Positions 12,804 through 23,951 of a stretch of DNA of 64,000 nt are shown here, in pieces. Under the pieces are notes generated by a model, which was given only the letters and a program-made list of their open reading frames with translations, had not been told where the DNA came from and searched no databases. Position numbers and translations under genes: made by a program. This DNA is from Anagrus nilaparvatae (taxonomy: Eukaryota; Arthropoda; Insecta; Hymenoptera; Mymaridae): the NCBI GenBank assembly GCA_022575985.1, contig JAKSXM010000247.1, positions 2,131,501 through 2,195,500 of the forward strand, given 5' to 3'. How positions within the stretch are numbered: the first letter of the stretch is position 1; every line of letters starts with the position of its first letter.

Positions 12804-13276
12804 AACATGGTACATGTTCATTGGATGGGGTATTTGAAAAAGTCCGGCTCGGCAGGGGGGGTGAAAAGTGACGTTTTTAGGGGGGGGGTGAAATGGACTT
12901 AGAATATTTTCGATTCGGGTAATTTTGGTGCAGAAGTACCTAGGGAGCATTGGTGCAGAAGTACCTAGGGACCTTTGGTGCAGAAGTCCCTAAAGACCTT
13001 TGGTGCAGAAGTACCTAGGGAGTATTGGTTCAGAATTTTTAAGAATTTATTGTAAAACTTAATAAAAAATAAATTCATATTATTTAAAAATAATAATTTG
13101 AAAATTTAATTAATTTGGTTCATTTTGATGTCTAAGCAGCATGATTTCTATAATAAAAATCTAAATATAAATATTTATATTATGAACTCAATAGATACTT
13201 TATTATTAATGTTATAAGTGAACATGTTCCATGCTTGTTGGTTGTGTAGTTACACAAACCGGTTATAAATTTTTTT
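12804..13276 (+). mobile_element. Family C repeat, copy 1
   Basis: Begins AACATGGTACATGTTCATTG and ends with AACATGTTCCATGC, GTTACACAAACCGGTTATAA and poly-T. It contains two G-runs and a minisatellite of about five 25-bp units (GGTGCAGAAGTACCTAGGGA type) at 12926-13045. Confidence 0.65.
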
Positions 13277-13572
13277 CAAATAAATTGAGCAAAAATATGA
13301 ATTCATTAGGTAATCATTTTCTCCCTGGATATTAAACTAGCCAACAATATTTATGGATATGGAATGAAACAACAGATACCAGAAAGCAGGAAGTTTTTTC
13401 GTGAAAATCAGCAAAGGGTAACAAAAGAGGAGGCATTAGGAAGCAGGAGTTAACTAACTACTACGGTGAACGAAATGGACGTGCAAATTAGCAATAAGCA
13501 AGAGAGGTATATACCAAAGCAAATAAAGTGAAAAAAGAAATATACAGACATCTCGTAAATAGGTAGTTTTTG

Positions 13573-13719
13573 CAGGCGCGCACACAGAAAGTTGCGCTGG
13601 GGTAGGCTAATAATGATAAATTTTTTAAAATAGATGAAAAAAATTAAAATATTTGTGAGAAAGATGCCTTGAAAGGGTAGGCTACAGCCTAAGTAGCCTA
13701 TAGCGTGTGTGCGCGCCTG
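13573..13719. mobile_element. Short GC-ended inverted-repeat element (147 bp)
   Basis: CAGGCGCGCACACA at 13573 is mirrored exactly by TGTGTGCGCGCCTG ending at 13719. A second inner pair (GTAGGCTA and TAGCCTA) also mirrors. The GC-rich ends stand out in AT-rich DNA. The target duplication is unclear. Confidence 0.65.
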
Positions 13720-13839
13720 TATTTTGAGTATATATACTAGCAAGGTACAATCTCATTTTGAATAGACTAAATGTTTATGGTCCCTTTTATATTTGGGTAA
13801 CAAGGGCAATGGTATGTGTATAGCGGGTGTAAGTAAAAT

Positions 13840-14430
13840 TAAGAAGAGTGGGATTTTCTAAAAAAATATGATATTATAATGGTATTATAACTTGGTTAGT
13901 GGGGAAAAATGAAAGAAAAACTTTCAGAAAACTAAGTAAAGAATATACGTGGAAAACAAAAATTGCAAAAAGGGTGAAAAAAGAGGCAGGACAATGAGTG
14001 AATTACTGATTAATGTAAAAATAATAGAGCTTTGAGAGAACAGTGGGCAAGAATCAAGTGCGAAAATTTAATTAAAGAAGGTTAAAAGGGTTTTACTAGT
14101 GACAAGTGCCAATTATGTAAAGCAGAAAAAAAACCTTATCATTTTAATCATATTTAGGCTTGGGAAGTAACGAGAGAAAAGTTAAGGATAAAATCGAAAC
14201 GGAGCTAAATGATTGGAAAAAATAAAAAAAATTATGTAAGAAATGAAAATAAGAAAAAATAAAAAAGGAAAAACGTGGGTTGTAGGAAAGCAAAAAAGGG
14301 ATAAACAAGCCAAGTAAGAATTTAAGTAACTATGCAAGGAAATGAGAAAAATTATGAGAGAGGGTAAATAAGATGCAAAGTTGCAAATTATGCGGTAAAC
14401 TATTTTGCACTAAATATACGTAATAATCAA
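13840..14430 (+). pseudogene. Possible LINE C-terminal relic, purine-rich
   Basis: The plus strand is unusually purine-rich and contains a broken frame with CQLCKAEKKPYHFNHI near 14110-14155, then AWEVTREKLRIKSK and a further basic stretch. The layout 'C-LC----------HI---W---R' recalls the zinc-finger tails of hymenopteran LINEs. Stops interrupt every frame. The call is weak and rests on pattern only. Confidence 0.3.
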
Positions 14431-14498
14431 ATTTAGTGTATCAACAGGACTTTTAAATCCAAATTTTATAATACAAATTGAAAGATTTCTATATGAAT

Positions 14499-17346
14499 AT
14501 ATTATTATTATTATTATTATTATTGAATTTATTTGAAAAAGATCAAAATACAGTAACACTCCAGTTTTACATAGTTAATATCAGTAATTACATTGTTGTA
14601 AATATATGTTAATATAATATAATTGATTTTTATTAAATAAAATAAAATAAAGAATCTATATAAATGTAAATATAAGTAAATTATAAGTAAATATAAGTCA
14701 ATTTAAATTATAAAATTTTAAAACTGAATTTAAAATTAGTCAATAAATAAGTAAATATATAGTTAATATAGTAAATATAAGTTAAAATCTTTTAAATATA
14801 ATTAAATTTTTCTTTTTTTTTTTTTTTAATGACTAAGTTTAATGACTAAGTATACACAGCGTCTGTGCTAATTCAATGCATCCTGTTTAGAGAGGTATAT
14901 TTTTATGCTTCTCTTAAATTGGGAAAATGATGGTAAATCGCGATAGCAGGGTAGTAAAGAGTTCCATAGGTTGGCATATTTTATTTGAATTCTTTCCAGA
15001 GTCAGTGTCCATTGTAGTGATTTTAAGATCTATGCGGGGTCCTCTGGTGGGTTTATCACTTTTATAGGGCTCGAATAATGAGAGCAGCAGTGGAGGTTCC
15101 CTCATTTTTACTATCCTGTACATGATTAGAGCAGCAAAAAAGTCACGTCGGGTGTTGTTACTGAGCCATTTGAGTTTTTTCCTATATGGGGTTATGTGCT
15201 CGTCACGTCTTAGTCCAAATATGTACCGAATACCTAGATTAGCTAGCCTTTGGAGTTGTTCACGTAGTTCAAGGGAGATGTCAGCATAGACTACTGTGCA
15301 GTAATCTAGATGAGGGATAACTAAGGACTCAACCAGCCTACGCCTTAGTAACTGGGGTGTGCAGTTTTTAATGAATCTTAACCCGTAGAGAACTCTGTTA
15401 ACTTTTTTGGAAATATAGTTAACATGTTGTTTCCATGCTAATGTATCATCTAAGATTACCCCAAGACTAAGAACCTCATCTACAAACGGAACCTTATCGC
15501 CTTTCCTATTAATTGCTATATTACTGATGTTTAGCTTTTTAAAGAGCCCTACCGCATGAGGTGTACCAAATACAATAGCTTTAGTCTTTTTGACGTTCAT
15601 GGAAAGTATATTATGTTCAGCCCAGTCTGACACTTTAAGAGCTGCATTTGAGAGAAGATGAATGCCTTCATGAATCTGCTCTAGTGGCACCGATACATAA
15701 ATTTGTAAGTCGTCCGCATATAGCATTCTTAAGGTAGTGTCATTTAATACTTGGCTTAAATCATTCATGTAAATACAGAATAAGAGTGGTCCAAGTATAG
15801 AGCCCTGAGGGACGCCTATGTTTATGTTACGGGGCGCTGACGTAGATTGCTTGGAGGTAACACAGAGGGAGCGACCATTGAGATGTGACCAGAACCACAT
15901 AAGAGCAGATTTTGAGAAGCCAATATCCTGAAGTTTAGTTAGTAGTCGGGATGGGGATACATTATCAAATGCCTTGGAAAAATCAAACTGCAGCAAAAAG
16001 GTAGCCAGTTTATTTTCTTTAGCCAGACGAATGTCATCTGTTAGTTTCAATAGGGCTGTCTGCGTAGAATGATGTTTTCTAAAACCTGCTTGAAATATGT
16101 CAAGGATTTTTGACTTTGTTAAGAAGCTAACCACCTGATCGTGAGCCAACTTTTCCAAGACTTTAGATAAAAAGCATAGTAGAGCGATAGGTCTAAAATC
16201 AGAGGGGGATGCTGGAATTGAGACCTTTTTAAGGGCCAAGATGCGCGATATTTTCCAAGCCTCAGGAAAATTACCACTTTTTAATGATTCATTAAATAGG
16301 ATGGTCAGGTATTTAGCAATTGTGGGAAGCGCTTTTGCGACTATACTTTGTGGAATCCCATCGTCACCTTTAGCTTGGGACTGAAAATGAGAGACTGCTA
16401 GGATGACATCATTTTCACTGACTTGCTTGAAAGTAAAACCATCTGGAGAGGCTGATGAGATTTTATTAAAAGATGTTATTGGGTCCTCTGAGGAAGAAAA
16501 AGAAATTCCTGAAAAGTAAGAGTTGAGTTCTTCAGGTAGGAACCCATGAAGAGCATCACTTGGTTTCGGTATTAGTCCCAAGTTTCTCATTTCGCTCCAG
16601 AAGTTTTTATTCATGTCTAAAGAATGATATATACGATTGTGCATATAAGCACATCGCGCAATCTCAGATTTTTCCTCTACCAAATTTGCTAAGATGAGAT
16701 ATTCATCAAATAGCTGTCTTGAACCCATCCTTTCGTATCGTCTTCGAGTGGCGTCTCTTTTAGAGATGAGCAGTTTTATGTCAGAGTCAATCCATGGATA
16801 TAAAGATTTTTTGGGATTTATTGTTTTGTCAGGGGCAAGAGTATTTATTGCCATCTGTAGATTGTCTGTCAGTTGTGTAAGACCTTGCTCAGCATTATAT
16901 TTTCCAGTGGAAAAAATAGACCGGTCTTGTTCAGAAAGGTAGGAGTTCAGATCTTTAGCTGTGAATTGATTGATACTTTTGTAGGTGTGACTTTCTATTG
17001 TTTTTGATGGATAAAAAATATCTATGGAGGCCGTTATGATGTCATGTCTATTCGGAAAAGGTGGTAAAAACCGATCATAGCTGATTAATGTATCACATTC
17101 ATCCACAAAAATTGTGTCTATCCAAGTGTCTTTTGTCAGGTTGTTATTAGACAGTTCATCATTAGTTGATAAATCCCTTTTGTCAAATGATTCGTCATTA
17201 TCAGACAGTTCTGTGTAACTCAAGTCATCTGTATTGGTTTTTGCATTATTGTTTGCTTTAGAACGCTTAGTGGTATGATGAGATGGTCCAGTATTTACAA
17301 GTTTTAGGGACAGCTCGCTCATGATATCATTGAGAAAATTATGCAA
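14499..17346 (-). mobile_element. 5'-truncated non-LTR retrotransposon (LINE) copy
   Basis: The element contains the reverse transcriptase frame at 14914-17346, a 3' UTR of about 390 bases, and a terminal (AAT)n run at 14499-14524 read on the minus strand. Short tandem repeats in place of poly-A are known from several LINE groups. The endonuclease sequence loses similarity just right of 17346, where the 5' truncation probably lies. The long undisturbed frame suggests a fairly recent insertion. Confidence 0.8.
14914..17346 (-). CDS. LINE ORF2: endonuclease C-terminus plus reverse transcriptase
   Basis: Uninterrupted 810-codon frame of a non-LTR retrotransposon. The first ~110 residues hold the tail of an APE-type endonuclease, with the pattern LVNTGPSHHT, then TWIDTIFVDE, SYDRF and HDIITASID. 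The reverse transcriptase follows: FRPIALL near 382, AGFRKHHSTQTALL near 420, FDFSKAFDNV near 454, GVPQGSILGPLL near 510, and the catalytic YADD at 543-546. The C-terminal part continues LGVILDD, WKQHV, PHLDYC and the LRRDEHITPYRKKLKWL-type domain. No RNase H domain is recognisable. The first codon of the frame at 17346 is TTG, inside the endonuclease; the first ATG is at 17322. The endonuclease N-terminus and ORF1 are missing, so the copy is 5'-truncated although its frame is intact. The layout fits a Jockey/CR1-like clade, but the clade is not established. It is inserted in the FERM gene intron in the same orientation as that gene. Confidence 0.9.
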   Translation of the reverse strand: MHNFLNDIMSELSLKLVNTGPSHHTTKRSKANNNAKTNTDDLSYTELSDNDESFDKRDLSTNDELSNNNLTKDTWIDTIFVDECDTLISYDRFLPPFPNRHDIITASIDIFYPSKTIESHTYKSINQFTAKDLNSYLSEQDRSIFSTGKYNAEQGLTQLTDNLQMAINTLAPDKTINPKKSLYPWIDSDIKLLISKRDATRRRYERMGSRQLFDEYLILANLVEEKSEIARCAYMHNRIYHSLDMNKNFWSEMRNLGLIPKPSDALHGFLPEELNSYFSGISFSSSEDPITSFNKISSASPDGFTFKQVSENDVILAVSHFQSQAKGDDGIPQSIVAKALPTIAKYLTILFNESLKSGNFPEAWKISRILALKKVSIPASPSDFRPIALLCFLSKVLEKLAHDQVVSFLTKSKILDIFQAGFRKHHSTQTALLKLTDDIRLAKENKLATFLLQFDFSKAFDNVSPSRLLTKLQDIGFSKSALMWFWSHLNGRSLCVTSKQSTSAPRNINIGVPQGSILGPLLFCIYMNDLSQVLNDTTLRMLYADDLQIYVSVPLEQIHEGIHLLSNAALKVSDWAEHNILSMNVKKTKAIVFGTPHAVGLFKKLNISNIAINRKGDKVPFVDEVLSLGVILDDTLAWKQHVNYISKKVNRVLYGLRFIKNCTPQLLRRRLVESLVIPHLDYCTVVYADISLELREQLQRLANLGIRYIFGLRRDEHITPYRKKLKWLSNNTRRDFFAALIMYRIVKMREPPLLLSLFEPYKSDKPTRGPRIDLKITTMDTDSGKNSNKICQPMELFTTLLSRFTIIFPI

Positions 17347-17939
17347 TATAATGATGCATAAGGCTTTGTAAAAAGTTGTACAATAGATAAAACACTCTAT
17401 AGTTATATAAATGAAAAATCAACCTATCTAGATTGAAGATGATTGACGTAAATTTTTTTTTAATTTAATTAATTTAAATTTACAAGAAAAAACGAGAGCC
17501 ATTGTCTTTGGCATTAATAATTAAGAATAAAAATTATATCAACATTGAATAAAATAATGAAGAAATAATTTAAACATTCTATTTCTGAAAAATGAAAATT
17601 TATAAATAGAAAGTTTAATTTATAATTTGGGCAATATATATTATTTTAGAAAAAATTATTTAAACTAATTAGAGATAGCAATATAAATGTACAGACTAAT
17701 TAATTTACGAATTAATTTAGAAACTGATAATTTTTGAGTACACATAATTTTGACAGAATTATTGGCATTACTGCGTTTCATTATTTTCGTCAATTAAATT
17801 TAAACACTAATTATTTCAATTTTATCATAAATCAACAGAAATAATAAATATTGAAAATACGCTTGCAAACTCTTGTTTACTCTAACCAAAAGATTTAACT
17901 TTTATCAAATTTTAATTTATCCATTTAATTTGTATAGTA

Positions 17940-18356
17940 CACTGTAAAAAGTAACTTTCTTAGATTTACAAAAAAAAAAGAAATTTTTCGAAAAATTAGT
18001 GAATTTTCAAAAAAATTTTTAAATATTCGATAAAAATCGTAAATTCACTAAATTTAGTACATTATCGAAAAATTCGAGAATTGTCCATTTTTTTTGTGAT
18101 TTTACGAAAAAAGTTGTAAATTCACAACTATTATTCGCAAATTTACAACTAATTTTTGTAAATTTTCAAAAAAAAATTGTAAATTATTAATTTTTCTTGC
18201 GAATTCAAAAAAAATGGAGAATACTCGAATTTTTTGTTAATATACTAAATTTATTAAATATACGATTTTTTTCGAATATTTACAAATTTTTTCGAAAATT
18301 TACTAATTTTTCCTAAATGTTCTAATTTTTTACTTAGAAAGTTACTTTTTACAGTG
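17940..18356. mobile_element. TA-flanked MITE, family A, copy 3
   Basis: Intact copy with both CACTGTAAAAAGTAAC ends and TA at 17938-17939 and 18357-18358. It lies about 600 bp from the LINE. Confidence 0.85.
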
Positions 18357-19695
18357 TAACTACAAAGTTAACTATTTGTCATGTTTCTATTTTACGAAAA
18401 ATTTAACAATTTACAATTGATTATTTTATTCTTTGAACTCAAAAAATGAATGATTGATTAACATTAGCAATTAATATCATAACAACTTTCTACCAATCAA
18501 AATATAATCTTGCTTTATTCTAATTTTTTTATTTCTTCAAAACATAGACTTTATCATTTTAAGAAATAGTTGATTAATTGATATCATTAATGCTTTCTAT
18601 ATAAATATAATATTGATATGAGAATTTATATATTTATAAATACTTTTTCTGCAGCACTTCATTTAATTTTTATGCAATTTTTACTTTTTTTACTTGCTTA
18701 TATATATTATATCTTACGTGTGCCCACATAAACAAAAATTATTTAATTGTTCACAATTAGATTGAAATTTTTTGATTTTTAAAAGGGACAGAAAAATACT
18801 TATTTTTCCAATAGTTAGCGAAACCTTTGATTACCAGTAAAACCGCTTTAAAAATATTTTTTTTGGCTACTTGAGATTGGGTATCGTTTTTTATATATTT
18901 AAATAGTAATTTCCATCGATTAGCAGCTTTTCAAAACATTTTGCAAGCTTTGTAAAAAATTAGAAAGCTGAAAATTCCCAAGTTATTTAAACGGGGAAAA
19001 TGAGGTGCTTACAGACACGCTTTTTCGGAAAGCAAAATCTTTGGAGCTGGGGATTTTTTATGACCAAAAGCTCACGAAAAAACATGAAGAGCAAAGTTTG
19101 TCTTTAAACTCCAATTAATTAAGATCCACTCTAATGTATATGGTAAGTATATTTATGGGTGTGGCTAACTATACTTGCCCGGAAATTTTTACGTTTCCAA
19201 ACTTTTACCCTGGTTGAATAAAAAAACCTAATAAAAAAACCTATGGTCTTTAACGGTATTTTATTTTTTTTATTTTTTTTTTAATTCTTTCTTTTCATAA
19301 TAGTGGCATCCTATTTTATAGGGATAGAAAAAATAAAATAAAAATCATAAATTTAATAAAATAAATTTACCTATACAGAGTATAACTTTTAAATAAAAGA
19401 CTAAAAATTGAAAATTAAACAATTTAAATAAAACAGCTTCAAAAACTTAATTAAAAAATGAAATATAAAATAGATTAAAAATTTTCGTAGTAAAAAGTAA
19501 TTATTCGAAAAATCGAAAATATTTTATAAATTTTAATTTTTTTTAATAAATTTGTTTATAATAATTTATTTATTTAATTATAAATAGTATGCAAATAAAT
19601 AAATAATTATTATTTTTTAAGATTGGTTACTCAGGTGTAGATGGTTAACAATTAACAGGCGCTTTTTTCCTATACATTCCCCAAAATTTTTTTGC

Positions 19696-19905
19696 CTAAA
19701 TTTTTATCATAAAAAGAATGTAGACATTAGCTGTGACGTCACGTCTGACTATGCCTGCCCTTTTACTACTGTCCAATTCCTGGAGAAATTTGGTCCCCAG
19801 GTCATTTTCTGCAAGCTTATATTGCATTATATTGTCATCATAAATAATAGTTTTCAATTTATGAGGGATGTTGGTTCCACTATAAGGTTTTGTTAAGAGA
19901 AAATA
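19696..19905 (-). other. Coding-like island, possible exon or transposase fragment
   Basis: The minus strand reads YFLLTKPYSGTNIPHKLKTI, IYDDNIMQYKLAENDLGTKF and LQELDSSKRAGIVRRDVTAN before TAG at 19696. A possible acceptor (TTTATTCAG) lies just upstream, and a stop closes the frame near 19930. Residue composition is much more protein-like than the surrounding frames. No family recognised. It could be an exon of a nested gene or a mobile-element relic. Confidence 0.3.
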
Positions 19906-22094
19906 CTGAATAAATATGCGTGATCATTTTTTGCGATTTTTATATTTATGATAAAATATTATTATCATAGTAATTTTAGGGATGATCATTTAAGTAAGGA
20001 GTTTTTTTTAAAAATTAGCCTTGATCTTTTATTAAAAATTTAAATATATATAACAAGGCCAAATATTACTTTAAAAAATCGATTATGTAAACCTTTACCT
20101 ATTGTTCACTTTATTAAAAAAATATTCAAATCTCCATTGTAAGGATTCCTTATTATAACTTTCGGATAAAAGATTTTGTACAAATTAATTTATTTATTGA
20201 ACTAAATTGAAAAAAATAATCTTCATTGATAATAATCTAAAAAGAAATTTTTGCATAAAAATTAAAAATAATTTAAAACTTCAATATTTTTTCAACCTAA
20301 TTTTACTTTAGAATTTCATAATCAGCAGGGAATACTGCATATTAACAAGTTTTAGCTAGGTTAAGAATCAGTTAAACAGTTACTCAGGTTATAAATAGAC
20401 TCGCATAACAATCAATTGTTTTCTAGTCTTACAATTAATTATAATTAATTAATTTTTATATAAAAGTGTAATTTACTTTTTTAGGATAATTAACGCTACA
20501 TTGCAAAGATTTTTGTTACCTTTGTATGTGTATAAAGCAAATTTACTTTTCAGCTCATCCAAAATTTCATTCATGTTCTAAATCAAATACATGAAAATTT
20601 TATCATTCAAAGTAGTTTTTGAGATTGTAATTGTAATGAAAATATTAAATAAGCGTGTCAGCTTTAACTTTTTAATGCGCATGAAAATAAATTTAACAAT
20701 CTTTTAGTTGAAAAAAATCTTTTAGCTTGCACAGATTTTGCAGCGACCAGCTTTCATGGATACTGCATAAATTAAAATATAATCTGTTATCAATTTCGAA
20801 CAATATGTTGATTATATGCCCAAATAAATATAACATTACCCAATAGCACCGTAAGCAAAAACTACGTGTCATGTACTAAGTACCTGTAATTCGATACTTT
20901 AGCGCTGAGTTTAAGGGAAAATGAAACTTTAGTTACTAAGCTGCATTGAATTTCAGTTATCTTACAAGATAAAAAAGTTATCTTGTTAGAAAAATCAGTT
21001 TCGGATGACCTACTTCTTGATTTTTACTTCATAAATATTTTCCAGATTTAAATCTTAAATTTTTCATTCCTTCTATCTGACTGAGTTTGTTACTAAATAA
21101 TTCATTGTAAGAGAGTCACAATAACGTGAAAAAGTCTATTGATTTTATAAATCAAAAGATGAAATTAAATTGACTGAAGTCTTGTCACTAGTACAAAGAT
21201 TAATGAATTTCCGATAACGAAGAGATTGCAATATCTGAGACGGAAGTAGTTTCAGGATGTTTGTTTTAGCTTTTCTTTCTAATCTATTTAATACGACCAC
21301 AATATCTACTTAAACTGAAAGTATCGTTATACTACTCTGGAATTATCTTTCCTTTTTGGCTTGTTTTTAGTTAAAAACTTTTATGTATAAAACCAAAAAT
21401 TTATTACAAATTTAATTAAAAAAAAAATAGACTCTTTATATAATCAGTAATTATTATTCATCAATTCGTTGAACAATAATCAATTTTTTTCTTTCTTTAC
21501 TTTACAATCATTTTATACTCTCTTTTATGTTTTCCATGCACATATAAAATTAAACTTTTTTTTATTTGATGTATTTTAATTTAATTTTCTGCAAAATGTT
21601 TTCAGATATAATAATAATAATAAGAATAATAATAATAGTTTTTCTCTTTAAGTTTATTTAACTCCAATTTATTTAGTGTACTAAAAAAAACTATGTCAAT
21701 TAAATAAATCAAATTATTCACAATTACGTACTAAAAAGAAAATTGGGAAAGGAGATAGAAATTAAAATTACGTTTAAAATAGAAAAATGTTTTTGAATTG
21801 TAATTTCTCAGTAGAATATAAATAAAATGAATTTTTTATAGCAAAAATTAAGTCACGATGACTATAAATAAATTTTTTAAATAAAGAAACCGTAATTTTC
21901 AATGTAGGAAAATTATTGTTTTACAGTAAAATAAAATTCACATACGTTTTTTAATAATTATGCTCTGTAAAATTGACATTATTATTAGTAAGTTTCCAGA
22001 CAAGGGCGTTAACAAACCCATTATGATACTGTCATAAAAAGTTAACGAATATAAGAATGCCCCGAATCAGAGATTTTTTTTAATTTACATGTAA

Positions 22095-22150
22095 TTTTAG
22101 CCATTCTTTATTTTTCTGGCCATGGGTCATAATGTATACTATTTTTATCC
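22095..22150. repeat. Fragment matching 45735-45780, inverted
   Basis: GCCATTCTTTATTTTTCTGG followed by CCATGGGTCATAATGTATAC is the mirror of the 45.7-kb segment with a few differences. Confidence 0.5.
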
Positions 22151-23951
22151 ATCTGAGGATGAATATCGTGGATAAAATTTGCCTTATATAAAGTCCACAA
22201 CCCACTCTTTGTTCGTTTGGATAGAAAAAAAAACCATAACACGAGCCATGAAACATTAAAGTGCAGTTGCGGGTATTAAAAAAAACACTGATTTAATTTG
22301 CCATCGTATGAAAACGAAAGTATTTCTAAACAACAATTTATATAAAAGCACTTGTCAAGCACATTTTTAGGCCTTGGAAAAGTACCCTTTCATTTTTAAA
22401 TATCTTGTGAGCATATTTAAATAGTTTACTGTTTAAAATAACAGGTAAATTTTGAGTGGAAAAGAAAATAATTTTTCTTCGCAAGAACAATTTTCAGTTA
22501 GCAGAGATTAATTGTATTGTTTTTTATTTGTCGGGCAGAAAATTATTAATTTTTAACGCGTATAACAAAAAATTATTAAATAAGTGGATAAAAATGAATC
22601 AGATATATTTATTTAAGTTTATCATTTTTATGTAAACATATTTATAAATAAAAAAAATTCTTTATTCTTATTATCAAGCAAAAGATGTTACGTTTGCAAA
22701 AATTTAACGATATCAAAACAAAGAAATAAATTAATATAGTTATTTCCTCTTAATTAATTATTTATTATGTTTCTATTATTATTAAATTGAAAATAAAAGA
22801 AGGGAACGATTTTATAACAAAAAAAAAAAATCTTCTTTAATTTTCTTATATAATCTGCTAGAGTCGTCTCTTTAAAAAAGAAAAAAATTAGATTATGCAA
22901 TCTTCAATGTCGAGGACTATTGTACAGTCTACTGAATACGAACGAGATAAGAATTACTTTAATTCTAGAAATATTATTATTTTTCTTTTTAATTAATTAA
23001 AATGATTTAATTTTATTTAAAACACGGCAGTACATTTAATTCTCTTCAGAATAAAGACCTTATTTTTTGTATTAGCATCAGAAAGAGTAGAATTCTAAAC
23101 ATTAAGTTTAAATTACCATTTCTTTTTTCGTAAATTTGGCAGTATGAAAATATTAAGTCTTATATTTATTATTTATTACTAATATTCATCAGGATTGACC
23201 TCAATAATATTTTTTATTATTTTTTATTATTTATTCTACTTTTAATAATAAAAATAATGACGTCAGAAGAATATTGTAAAATAAAAAAATAAAAATGGCT
23301 ACTATTGCACTTGGTATAATTTGAAAACTTAATTTTTTTTTTCTTTTTTCACATTTTATTACGACTCTTAAAATACTGTAAAAAAATTCTACAATGAAAG
23401 TAGCTTTCATCTTTTTCACTCGGCTAACCTTCCTGTTTAGGTTTTTTTTAATTTTTTTCCATCAGACTCACCAGTATTAAGATTAAATGTCCCCCATACA
23501 GCAGTATTATTTTCAAGGGCACCCACCTATATCGGTCAAAAAACAATGAAAATTAAAAAATAGCATTTTATTTTTAAAATATTAATGTTAATAAAAAATA
23601 ACTTATAACTGGTTTTTGTAAAAACAACCTAAATGCATGGAACATGTTTACTTCCAGCTGAGGGCTAGGTATAATGCAAATCTAACGCAACGTTACAATA
23701 TAATTTGCTATTTTTATAATTTGTATTTATCAACTTTACAAGATGTTAAGATTCTAAACCTAGAGTATTCTGAATCCCGAAATCGAAAAATATTCTAAGT
23801 CCCTTAACACGATTTACTAAAAGTCCCTAAACGCAAATTATTTTAAGTCCCAAAATAAAAATTATTCAAAGTTTAATTTGATCCCCCCTCCTTAAATCGG
23901 ATGTTTGTGACCTTCCCCCTTGATTTTCAGATTTCCAGGGTACCTCCTCCC

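Larger units (their letters stand above)
18357..23598. other. Intronic AT-rich DNA
   Basis: Apart from the coding-like island at 19696-19905, the small repeat at 22095 and (AAT)n at 21609, only simple AT-rich sequence is seen. Short frames here lack protein character. Confidence 0.5.

Noticed and set aside
16694..16942. 82-residue plus-strand frame
   Set aside because: Shadow of the LINE reverse transcriptase frame on the opposite strand.
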